A stretch of 7,533 nt of DNA from an uncultured Gammaproteobacteria bacterium (lineage in GTDB: Bacteria; Pseudomonadota; Gammaproteobacteria; GCA-001735895): assembly GCA_945787265.1 (NCBI GenBank), contig CALZHS010000222.1, positions 1 through 7,533 on the forward strand. Reading direction: 5' to 3'. The notes under the pieces were generated by a model, which did no database searches, was not told where the DNA came from, and saw only the letters and a program-made list of their open reading frames with translations. This document shows positions 1 through 5,506 of this stretch, piece after piece (positions within the stretch are counted from its first letter, which is position 1; each line of letters starts with the position of its first letter). A program made the translations under genes and the position numbers.

Positions 1-88
1 CCAGCCAGTACAGCAGGTAGATCGTCAGCACGATCGGAAGTACGGTGATTATCCCGGTAAGTAAGGTGGTGCCGATTGATTTGAACAT
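1..88 (-). CDS. DUF502-family membrane protein, N-terminal fragment
   Basis: The first 29 codons of a minus-strand gene are visible before the left edge. The protein starts MFKSIGTTLLTGIITVLPIV and continues into a hydrophobic stretch ending YLLYWL. A short basic/polar start, then LTGxxxxLPxxxT and an aromatic-rich membrane helix, is the usual opening of DUF502 proteins, which are small multi-pass inner-membrane proteins of unknown function. The ATG at 88-86 is preceded by GGGA about 8 nt upstream, a plausible ribosome binding site. It lies 83 nt downstream of purC on the same strand and could be cotranscribed with it. DUF502 genes often sit next to aspS in proteobacteria, so aspS may lie beyond the edge; that is inference. 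The family call rests on a short fragment. Confidence 0.7.
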   Translation of the reverse strand, partial: MFKSIGTTLLTGIITVLPIVLTIYLLYWL

Positions 89-135
89 GATCCGAATCCC
101 GTGGTCCTGATGGGTGGATTCTAACAGCTTTTACA

Positions 136-160
136 GGATACCCGCTTGCGCGGGATTGAC
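136..160. repeat. Short dispersed hairpin repeat, copy 1 (3' of purC)
   Basis: The core CCCGCTTGCGCGGG at 141-154 folds into a 5-bp GC stem with a TTGC loop, flanked by GGATA on the left and ATTGAC on the right. On the minus strand it reads GTCAAT, then the core CCCGCGCAAGCGGG, then TATCC. This resembles the GTCATTCCCGCGCAAGCGGGAATCC-like intergenic repeats common in proteobacterial genomes. The same 14-bp core recurs exactly at 2821-2834. It lies 3' of purC. No T-tract follows on the minus strand, so it is not a canonical intrinsic terminator, although it may stabilise or attenuate the purC transcript before the DUF502 gene. Confidence 0.6.
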
Positions 161-171
161 GTTCAGATCGT

Positions 172-1056
172 CTATCCCAGCAGAATATCGCGTACCTGCT
201 GGTATTTTTGCTGGGTCCTGGCAATGATATCGGCCGGAATCGGCGGCGCCGGCGGGGTCTTGTCCCAATCCAGGGTTTCGAGGTAGTCGCGTACGAACTG
301 CTTGTCAAAACTCGGCGGACTGATACCGACTCGATACTCGTCGGCAGGCCAGTAACGCGATGAATCCGGGGTCAGGATTTCATCGATCAGTACCAGTTCG
401 TCATTGGCGTCGACGCCGAATTCAAACTTGGTATCGGCGATAATGATGCCACGTTCTCGTGCATAGTCAGCGGCCAGCTGGTAGAGCTGAATGCTCTTGT
501 CCCTGATCTGGTTGGCCTTGTCGTTGCCAATCCTGGCAATAACGTCGTCGAAATTGACGTTGATATCATGATCTCCAACCTCGGCCTTGGTCGAAGGTGT
601 GAAAATCGGCTCGGGCAACCGGGCCGCCTGCTGCAGGCCCTGCGGTAGTTTGATCCCGCAGATTTCGCCGCTTGCCTGGTAATCTTTCCAGCCGGAGCCG
701 ATGACATACCCGCGTACAATTGCTTCCACCGGCAGGGTTTTCAGGCGTTTGACTATGATTGAACGATTTTTCAGGAGCTGATAATCGTCCGTGCTGATGT
801 AATCGCTCAAATCGAGATCGGTCAAATGATTCGTAACCAGGTGTGATGTTTTGGCAAACCAGAAATTCGATATCTCGGTCAGCAGTTCACCCTTGTGCGG
901 AATCGGTTCGGCAAACACGACATCGAATGCGGAAAGGCGGTCGGTTGTCACGATTAACATATGTGTATCGTCGATAGCATAGATGTCACGCACCTTGCCG
1001 CGCGCGAGCAGTTCGAGATTGTCGATATGGGTCTCAAAGATTGCGTTACTGGTCAT
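172..1056 (-). CDS. purC: Phosphoribosylaminoimidazole-succinocarboxamide synthase (SAICAR synthetase)
   Basis: PurC joins aspartate to CAIR using ATP to give SAICAR, a cytosolic step of de novo purine synthesis. The N-terminus carries the nucleotide-binding region LLARGKVRDIY (about residues 17-27) and TTDRLSAFD (37-45). Signature 1, LPVEAIVRGYVIGSGW, is at 108-123, signature 2, IADTKFEFG, at 206-214, and DEILTPDSSRYWP at 225-237. At 294 aa this is the long (yeast-like) form rather than the roughly 237-aa E. coli form. The frame can open with GTG at 1062, but ATG at 1056 is preferred because GGAAG sits 5 nt upstream of it and would be nearly touching the GTG. It diverges from purE, whose product with PurK makes its substrate. 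Stop is TAG at 174-172. Identification is secure. Confidence 0.97.
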   Translation of the reverse strand: MTSNAIFETHIDNLELLARGKVRDIYAIDDTHMLIVTTDRLSAFDVVFAEPIPHKGELLTEISNFWFAKTSHLVTNHLTDLDLSDYISTDDYQLLKNRSIIVKRLKTLPVEAIVRGYVIGSGWKDYQASGEICGIKLPQGLQQAARLPEPIFTPSTKAEVGDHDINVNFDDVIARIGNDKANQIRDKSIQLYQLAADYARERGIIIADTKFEFGVDANDELVLIDEILTPDSSRYWPADEYRVGISPPSFDKQFVRDYLETLDWDKTPPAPPIPADIIARTQQKYQQVRDILLG

Positions 1057-1084
1057 TGCCACTTCCGGATTTTATGCGTCGCGA

Positions 1085-1116
1085 ATCATATCATGAGCTT
1101 TTGCAGGAATAGTCAA
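1085..1116 (-). promoter_or_regulatory. Candidate purC promoter
   Basis: On the minus strand a near-perfect -35, TTGACT (1116-1111), lies upstream of two possible -10 hexamers. TATGAT (1090-1085) is the better match but its spacer is 20 nt. CATGAT (1095-1090) has a 15-nt spacer. Neither spacing is ideal. The site is 29 to 60 nt upstream of the purC ATG, in the short region shared with the divergent purE promoter. The region is very likely to hold the purC promoter; the exact elements are uncertain. Confidence 0.45.
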
Positions 1117-1123
1117 TTCAGGG

Positions 1124-1153
1124 TTAAGTTTTTGAGCCGTTTCGCGTTATAAT
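1124..1153 (+). promoter_or_regulatory. Candidate purE-purK promoter
   Basis: A perfect -10 hexamer TATAAT is at 1148-1153, about 33 nt upstream of the purE start. The best -35 at normal spacing is TTAAGT (1124-1129, 18-nt spacer), which matches the consensus poorly, so the promoter may need an activator or be modest. The purE ribosome binding site CGGAG (1176-1180) is 6 nt before the ATG. I found no convincing full PurR-type palindrome. Confidence 0.6.
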
Positions 1154-1186
1154 CGCCCGCTTTTTTGGGATAACCCGGAGCAATCC

Positions 1187-1681
1187 ATGTCGAATCCTAT
1201 TGTCGCAGTCGTTATGGGCAGCACCAGCGATTGGCCCGTTATGCAGCACGCTACCGAATACCTCGAAAAATTCGGCATCGAATACCAGGCCCGGGTCGTG
1301 TCCGCGCATCGTACCCCGGACCTGTTGGCAGAATTTGCAAAGACCGCGGCCGCCAACGGTATTCACTGCATCATCGCCGGCGCCGGCGGGGCTGCTCACC
1401 TGCCGGGCATGCTCGCCGCTAACACCGTGGTGCCAGTGCTCGGTGTACCGGTGCCGACCGAGCATCTGCGGGGACAGGATTCGTTGTACTCGATCGTACA
1501 GATGCCCAAGGGCGTGCCCGTGGCCACCTTTGCAATTGGCAAAGCAGGTGCGATTAATGCCGCGCTGTTCGCGGTCTCGATGCTGGCACAGCACGATTCG
1601 AGCCTTGCGCAAAAACTGGCGGATTTTCGTGCCAGCCAGCACCAATCGGTGCTTGCCATGACGCTACCGCCAACCGCATAA
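1187..1681 (+). CDS. purE: N5-carboxyaminoimidazole ribonucleotide mutase, PurE class I
   Basis: PurE moves the carboxyl group of N5-CAIR (made by PurK) to C4, giving CAIR for PurC. Class I motifs are all present: GSTSDWPVM (residues 11-19) for phosphate binding, SAHRTP (39-44) with the catalytic histidine H41, GAGGAAHLPGM (65-75) with H71, then VLGVPV and the DSLYSIVQMPKGVPVATFAIG segment (98-118). The 164-aa length is normal for the stand-alone octameric enzyme. ATG at 1187 has CGGAG 6 nt upstream. The stop TAA (1679-1681) is followed at once by the purK ATG, so the two are one transcriptional unit and probably translationally coupled. The presence of PurK supports the mutase rather than the class II (direct CO2) reaction. 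Identification is secure. Confidence 0.98.
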   Translation: MSNPIVAVVMGSTSDWPVMQHATEYLEKFGIEYQARVVSAHRTPDLLAEFAKTAAANGIHCIIAGAGGAAHLPGMLAANTVVPVLGVPVPTEHLRGQDSLYSIVQMPKGVPVATFAIGKAGAINAALFAVSMLAQHDSSLAQKLADFRASQHQSVLAMTLPPTA

Positions 1682-2809
1682 ATGGCGATCCTTCCGCCCA
1701 GTACGCTCGGAATGCTCGGTGGCGGGCAACTGGGACGCATGTTCGTTATCGCGGCCCGTACCATGGGTTATGACGTGATCGTGCTCGACCCTGACCCGCA
1801 TAGCCCGGCCGGAGGCGTCGCCAGTCAGCATCTTTCCAGGGTCTACGATGATACCAATGCGCTCGATTACCTGGCGCAGCATTGTGCCGTCGTAACCACC
1901 GAGTTCGAAAATATTCCGGCGCTCACGCTGGCCTACCTCGCAAAATCGGTAACCGTGCATCCTTCCGCCAACGTTTTGCATATCGCGCAGCATCGCAAAC
2001 TGGAGAAGCAATTCTTTCGTGAACAGGGTCTCGACACGGCGGATTTTATCGCGCTTGAAAACGAGGCCGACCTCGAGCTCGCGCGCAATTTCACCTTTCC
2101 GGCAATCCTCAAAACCGCAACCCTCGGTTACGACGGCAAGGGACAGGTGGTTTGCCAGCAGTTTGATGACCTGGGGCCCGCGTTCGAACAGGTCGGTCGC
2201 AAACACTGCGTGCTGGAGCAGCGCATCGATCTTGCCTGCGAAGTTTCGGTAGTGCTTGGACGCTCCACGGCCGGTGACGTGACCTGCTTTCCGATTGCTG
2301 AAAACAGCCACGCCAGCGGGATTCTTGATGTAACGATGGTACCGGCATCGATTTCGCCCGCGCAGGCCGATCAGGCCATCGATGCAGCGACCCGGATTGC
2401 GAACGGTCTCGATTATTGCGGAGTGCTCGCGGTCGAGTTCTTTATTTCGACGGATGATCGTGTGCTGGTCAATGAAATGGCGCCGCGCCCGCACAATTCG
2501 GGGCACTACACGCTCGATGCCTGCGCGACCTCTCAGTTCGAGCAGCAGGTGCGAATGGTCTGCGGATTGCCCGCCGGATCCTGCAAGCTGCATGCCCCGG
2601 TAGCCATGTGGAACCTGCTTGGTGATATCTGGCCCGAAGGCGGGGCACCTGACTGGAGCGCTGTGTTAGAGTTCGAGCTGGCGAAGCTGCATCTTTACGG
2701 TAAAACCGAGGCCAGGCCAGGACGCAAGATGGGGCACATTAATTGTCTTGGCGATACGCTGGATGACGCCGGGGCACTACTTAAAAAAATTCGTAAAATA
2801 CTTGCCTGA
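1682..2809 (+). CDS. purK: 5-(carboxyamino)imidazole ribonucleotide synthase, PurK
   Basis: PurK uses ATP and bicarbonate to carboxylate AIR to N5-CAIR, the substrate of PurE. It is an ATP-grasp enzyme. The N-terminal Rossmann-like part has GMLGGGQLGRM (residues 10-20) and TTEFENIP (72-79). The ATP-grasp core has KTATLGYDGKGQ (144-155), the E179/E187-containing hinge region, and VNEMAPRPHNSGHYTLDA (263-280) with metal- and phosphate-binding residues. The C-terminal domain contains LHLYGKTEARPGRKMGHI (336-353). The 375-aa length is typical. The start ATG directly follows the purE stop. No purine-rich ribosome site is visible in the last codons of purE, so initiation probably depends on ribosomes finishing purE. 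A hairpin repeat follows the TGA stop. Identification is secure. Confidence 0.98.
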   Translation: MAILPPSTLGMLGGGQLGRMFVIAARTMGYDVIVLDPDPHSPAGGVASQHLSRVYDDTNALDYLAQHCAVVTTEFENIPALTLAYLAKSVTVHPSANVLHIAQHRKLEKQFFREQGLDTADFIALENEADLELARNFTFPAILKTATLGYDGKGQVVCQQFDDLGPAFEQVGRKHCVLEQRIDLACEVSVVLGRSTAGDVTCFPIAENSHASGILDVTMVPASISPAQADQAIDAATRIANGLDYCGVLAVEFFISTDDRVLVNEMAPRPHNSGHYTLDACATSQFEQQVRMVCGLPAGSCKLHAPVAMWNLLGDIWPEGGAPDWSAVLEFELAKLHLYGKTEARPGRKMGHINCLGDTLDDAGALLKKIRKILA

Positions 2810-2811
2810 TG

Positions 2812-2860
2812 CCGGTCATCCCCGCTTGCGCGGGAGATGACGGGAATTCCTGCGCGGGAA
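2812..2860. repeat. Dispersed hairpin repeat, copy 2, with a partial third unit, between convergent genes
   Basis: Three nt after the purK stop lies an inverted repeat. Outer arms GTCAT (2815-2819) and ATGAC (2837-2841) and inner arms CCCGC and GCGGG (2821-2825, 2830-2834) enclose a TTGC loop. The 14-bp core is identical to that at 141-154. Next to it is GGAATTCC (2843-2850), and TTCC/GGAA arms around TGCGCG (2847-2860) look like a decayed further unit. It fills the gap between purK and the convergent methyltransferase gene. There is no T-tract, so if it ends transcription it does so without a canonical U-run. Confidence 0.6.
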
Positions 2861-2865
2861 CCAGG

Positions 2866-3447
2866 TTACTGTTTGATACCGCGCGCGACAGTGTAGGTTT
2901 TGCCCTGCTTGATTTTTTCATAATGGCCGAAGACCTCGCTGAAACCACGTTTGAAAAACTGGCGTAAACCCGTGATCGTTACGATATAAAATGATCCCCC
3001 TGGTTTCAGGTGCTCCAGCGCGTCAAACAGGTAGATATAGAGCATCTCCTTGCCGACCTTGGCCGGGATGTTCGATACGATAACGTCGAATTTTTGTGCC
3101 GGGACCTGGTTGAAACCATTGCTGAGAATGCAGCTCGCGTTGTCGATGCCGTTGTGCTGTCGATTTCTTTCAGCGTATTCGACCGCGACGAAATCCTTGT
3201 CGACCAGCAGGCTGTGTCCGTCGGGCGCCATTTTCGCCATGCACAATCCAAGTACCCCGTAACCGCAGCCCAGGTCGAGGCAGTCGTCGCTGGCCGAGAG
3301 CTCGAGAAAATCAAGCAGCATGCGTGAACCATCGTCAACCTGGCGCGGAGAAAATAATCCCCAGGTGGTGTAAAACTCGAGCCCGCGGTGCTCGATCAAA
3401 AGGTCCTGGCGAATTTTTTGATTGTACTGGTTTAAATCATTAAGCAC
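2866..3447 (-). CDS. Class I SAM-dependent methyltransferase, RsmC/YbxB-like (MTS domain)
   Basis: This 193-aa protein has the layout of the single-domain relatives of RsmC, the 16S rRNA G1207 N2-methyltransferase. The N-terminal EFYTTWGLFSPRQVDDGSRM (residues 24-43) matches the 'F.t..GvFs...vD.Gsr.Ll' lead-in. SAM motif I is CLDLGCGYGVLG (56-67), VDKD (82-85) holds the acidic SAM-binding position, and the post-motif IV region is SNIPAKVGKEM (125-135), followed by LKPGGSFYIVT. RsmC-type enzymes normally have NPP followed by an aromatic or hydrophobic residue; here it is N126-I-P-A, so the target may differ. The only plausible start is GTG at 3447, with GGGG about 8 nt upstream and an in-frame TAA shortly before. 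It converges on purK and diverges from the cytochrome c gene. The fold is certain; the substrate is not. Confidence 0.82.
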   Translation of the reverse strand: MLNDLNQYNQKIRQDLLIEHRGLEFYTTWGLFSPRQVDDGSRMLLDFLELSASDDCLDLGCGYGVLGLCMAKMAPDGHSLLVDKDFVAVEYAERNRQHNGIDNASCILSNGFNQVPAQKFDVIVSNIPAKVGKEMLYIYLFDALEHLKPGGSFYIVTITGLRQFFKRGFSEVFGHYEKIKQGKTYTVARGIKQ

Positions 3448-3483
3448 TGATTCAGCCCCGGTTGCTATGCTTTACATCGACAT

Positions 3484-3513
3484 TTGGCTTTGTAACAATG
3501 GCGCGGTTTTAAA
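3484..3513 (+). promoter_or_regulatory. Weak candidate promoter for the cytochrome c gene
   Basis: TTGGCT (3484-3489) and TTTAAA (3508-3513) with an 18-nt spacer each match four of six consensus positions. The -10-like element lies inside the first unit of the CAATGGCG/TTTAAAG repeat. This is a tentative call in a 119-nt divergent intergenic region that must also serve the methyltransferase gene. Confidence 0.25.
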
Positions 3514-3542
3514 GGGCGTCATTATCCAATGGCGATTTAAAG
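3496..3542. repeat. Imperfect tandem repeat CAATGGCG-n-TTTAAAG upstream of cytochrome c
   Basis: CAATGGCG occurs at 3496-3503 and again at 3527-3534. Each is followed by TTTAAAG, at 3508-3514 and 3536-3542. The inner gap is 4 nt (CGGT) in the first unit and 1 nt (A) in the second. The second unit ends 24 nt before the cytochrome ATG, just before its ribosome site GGGAG (3553-3557). This could be a duplicated regulatory site or a small local duplication. Confidence 0.6.
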
Positions 3543-3566
3543 ATTACTACCTGGGAGCCCGGTTTA

Positions 3567-3872
3567 ATGAAATTTGTTTTAGCTTTCAGCTTTTCGCTGG
3601 CAATGCTCTTCGCCAGTGCGTCGCAGGCAGATGCGGCTGCCGGACAGTCAACTTATGCCGCCAAGGGCTGTATTGGTTGCCACGGTGCCGGTGGGGTTAG
3701 CGTCGCCAGTGCCAATCCATCGCTTAAGGGCAGAGATGCCGCCTTTATCCGCCAGACTCTTACCGATTTTCGCAGCGGTGCTCGAAAAAATCCCGTCATG
3801 AACGCGATGGCGGCCGGCCTGAATGACGCGGATATCAATAATATCGCCGATTATATTGACAGCCTGAAGTAA
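3567..3872 (+). CDS. Small periplasmic monohaem cytochrome c (class I, c4/c553-like)
   Basis: A 101-aa secreted electron carrier. Residues 1-23 form a signal peptide: a basic MK start, a hydrophobic core FVLAFSFSLAMLFAS, and a likely cleavage site after A21-D-A23. The single haem site is CIGCH (35-39), with H39 as proximal ligand. The segment FRSGARKNPVMNAMAAGLNDADINNIADYIDSLK (68-101) is the C-terminal part of class I cytochromes resembling one half of dihaem cytochrome c4, with M78 the probable sixth ligand and the final helix packing on the haem. It most likely shuttles electrons in the periplasm to a terminal oxidase or another partner; the partner is not encoded here. GGGAG lies 9 nt before the ATG. 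It is a single-gene unit closed by a strong terminator. Confidence 0.9.
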   Translation: MKFVLAFSFSLAMLFASASQADAAAGQSTYAAKGCIGCHGAGGVSVASANPSLKGRDAAFIRQTLTDFRSGARKNPVMNAMAAGLNDADINNIADYIDSLK

Positions 3873-3893
3873 CCGGTTTTACACGAAGTCCAG

Positions 3894-3920
3894 AAAAAGC
3901 CGGCTGCTGCCGGCTTTTTT
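3894..3920. terminator. Bidirectional intrinsic terminator between cytochrome c and EamA genes
   Basis: AAAAAGCCGGC (3894-3904) pairs with GCCGGCTTTTT (3909-3919) around a TGCT loop, giving an 11-bp stem with a GC core and T-runs on both strands. It serves the plus-strand cytochrome gene (stop at 3872) and the minus-strand transporter gene. The transporter stop TAA (3921-3919) overlaps the end of the T-tract, so the two 3' ends share one compact element. Confidence 0.92.
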
Positions 3921-4770
3921 ATTGCGCTTTGCGGGGTAGCACCATCTGGGTCGAGAGATTGCGGGTGACGCGGGCAGGGGTCAGCAGAATCGCCAGCGTA
4001 ATCAGCAGGCATGCCAGCCATTGTGCCACGCCGATTACTTCCCCGAGGGTATACCAGGCGATAAAGAACATCGTAGGCAATTCGACGCTTCCGGCGACTG
4101 CAGAACGGGCGGCCCCTATCATCGGCGCGAAGCTGGTGTAAAGCAGCTGCGGCAGCAATGCTGTGCCCAGCGCGAGCCCCACGACCAACTGCCATTCGGC
4201 AGCAGTTTGCGGTAGCACGGTTTCCGCAGTCGACAGGATCAACAGCGGCAGCAGGCTGATCGAGGCGCCCACCGAAAAGCTGGCCACCCGGACAATGGGT
4301 TTAATCGAAGTGAGTTTGTGTATCAACACGTTAATCGCGAAACCAAAACTGATCGGTGCGCAAAGAGAGACCAGCATGGCAGGGAGGTGACGGGGTTCGA
4401 CCGCGGCTGGCGAGCCGACCAGCAGCGTGAATACCGGGTAGGTCATGTACAGTACGCCGACAGTCGAGACCGGGACGGTTTTCAATGCGCTGACGAAACC
4501 AATCCAGCCGAGTCCCACGGATACCCCCGAAATAATTCCCCAGATCACCGTTTTCATCTGGATTGCGGGTAGTCGCAGCAGTAAAGGAAATAAAACCAGT
4601 GCCGAGAGCCCGTAGCGGTAAAATGCGACCGCGTAGGGCGCCATGCCGGAGTCGGTCAGGGACTTGGCAAAATACGGAATCGTTCCAAAACAAAAACAGG
4701 CCACAATCACCAGGCAGGTCGGCAGCAGGGTGCCACGCTCGAGAGCAGCGCTGTGGGTGATTCCGGTCAT
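3919..4770 (-). CDS. EamA/DMT-superfamily transporter
   Basis: A 283-aa, very hydrophobic protein with about ten predicted membrane helices arranged as two EamA repeats (roughly residues 15-145 and 160-265), the normal size and layout of drug/metabolite transporters in the inner membrane. The first repeat has FCFGTIPYFAKSL (25-38), the YRYGLSALVLFPLLL helix (51-65) and VSTVGVLYMTYPVFTLLVG (101-119). The second ends with the characteristic ARSAVAGSVELPTMFFIAWYTLGEVIGVAQWLACLLITLAILL (221-263). Such proteins usually export amino acids, metabolites or nucleotide-type compounds; the substrate cannot be read from sequence. ATG at 4770 is the first start available in the open frame, with only a distant GAGG upstream, so the start is fairly but not fully certain. 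It follows the ChaC-like gene on the same strand by 127 nt; that gap shows no terminator. Confidence 0.88.
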   Translation of the reverse strand: MTGITHSAALERGTLLPTCLVIVACFCFGTIPYFAKSLTDSGMAPYAVAFYRYGLSALVLFPLLLRLPAIQMKTVIWGIISGVSVGLGWIGFVSALKTVPVSTVGVLYMTYPVFTLLVGSPAAVEPRHLPAMLVSLCAPISFGFAINVLIHKLTSIKPIVRVASFSVGASISLLPLLILSTAETVLPQTAAEWQLVVGLALGTALLPQLLYTSFAPMIGAARSAVAGSVELPTMFFIAWYTLGEVIGVAQWLACLLITLAILLTPARVTRNLSTQMVLPRKAQ

Positions 4771-4897
4771 GGATGGTTCAGGTTGCCTCGCCGGGATGAG
4801 CGTTAAAGGATATTCGTTAACTAGCCCCGGAATCCAAGTATTTTTTCCGATCGGCGGCTTGATGAAATTCGATCGTTCGCCAAGGGTCGAGTCAATA

Positions 4898-5467
4898 TCA
4901 CCGGTTCAGTATTTCCAGGATATGGGTTTCGATATCGAAAACGTGCTGATCGTGCTGCCCCAGTTCGCGCAGCGCGCGTGCCAGATCGAGCAGGTAATCG
5001 CGGTTGCTACCGCTGGGGCCCTCGGCGCGGCAGATATGCCGTGCGATTTCATATTCGCTGGCTTCACCGAGATAGGCCTCGTTATCGGGGGTTGCGATAT
5101 AGACCAGCCCGGTGGCGTGTGAACCGTCGTCAAAGGTCATTTCGGTGGCAAAACGCAGGTAGCCATTTTTCTCACGCACGTCGAGCTGTTCGAACACCGC
5201 GGCTTCGACCCGGTAGGCAATACCGCCGCAAACCGCGCCTTCGTCTTCGATCAGGGTCACGACCCGCCCGGGATCGGCCTCGGTTCCACGGTGATCGTGC
5301 GAACCCTGCCAGAAGCGACGACTCCAGTTGCGGATGCTCGCCGGCCTCGAATCGAGGTGAGGGAAATCAACCAGGTAGATCAGCGAGCCGTAGCCAAACA
5401 ACCAGACCCGGGCGTCGTCATCCAGCGGGTGTCGGCGCTGGTTCTCTGCAAAGGTATTCTTGCTCAT
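4898..5467 (-). CDS. ChaC-like gamma-glutamylcyclotransferase
   Basis: ChaC-family enzymes cleave the gamma-glutamyl bond of glutathione in the cytosol, releasing 5-oxoproline and Cys-Gly. The 189-aa length is normal. The substrate-binding loop is VWLFGYGSLIY (residues 21-31), followed by SRRFWQGSHDHRGTEADPGRVVTL (49-72), a family hallmark. AYRV (84-87) leads to LDVREKNGY (95-103), where E99 is the expected catalytic acid/base. The C-terminal GPSGSNRDYLLDLA (150-163) also fits. The start ATG at 5467 has GGTGA about 9 nt upstream. It is 39 nt downstream of the large spermidine-synthase-like gene, close enough for one operon, and upstream of the transporter. Activity on glutathione rather than another gamma-glutamyl peptide is inferred from the family. 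Confidence 0.9.
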   Translation of the reverse strand: MSKNTFAENQRRHPLDDDARVWLFGYGSLIYLVDFPHLDSRPASIRNWSRRFWQGSHDHRGTEADPGRVVTLIEDEGAVCGGIAYRVEAAVFEQLDVREKNGYLRFATEMTFDDGSHATGLVYIATPDNEAYLGEASEYEIARHICRAEGPSGSNRDYLLDLARALRELGQHDQHVFDIETHILEILNR

Positions 5468-5506
5468 ATCAGTGGTTCACCGTGCGTCAATTTTTACCAT
5501 AACAGG

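Noticed and set aside
1131..1150. A possible PurR operator near the purE -10 (ACGCGAAACG on the minus strand).
   Set aside because: Only the left half resembles the ACGCAAACGTTTGCGT consensus, and it needs an inserted base. There is no matching right half.
1664..2593. A long minus-strand open frame (309 codons) antisense to purE/purK.
   Set aside because: It lies wholly over clear purE/purK sequence, has an Arg/Gly/Cys-rich composition typical of antisense frames in GC-rich genes, and shows no recognisable domain.
3469..3495. GCTTTACAT and GCTTTGTAA as a repeated element between the methyltransferase and cytochrome genes.
   Set aside because: The match is short and imperfect and overlaps the tentative -35; it is too weak to call separately.
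4801..4821. Direct repeat CGTTAA (4801-4806, 4815-4820) upstream of the transporter gene as an operator.
   Set aside because: Six-base words in an AT-richer spacer can recur by chance, and no promoter with good spacing could be placed beside it.
4771..4897. The 127-nt gap between the ChaC-like and transporter genes, searched for a small gene, terminator or RNA.
   Set aside because: It holds only short self-palindromes (CGATCG at 4849-4854 and 4870-4875; CCGATCGG at 4848-4855). No convincing stem with a T-tract or supported small gene was found.
4643..5122. A plus-strand open frame of about 160 codons over the transporter 5' end and the ChaC-like gene.
   Set aside because: It runs antisense to two recognised genes and shows no family features.
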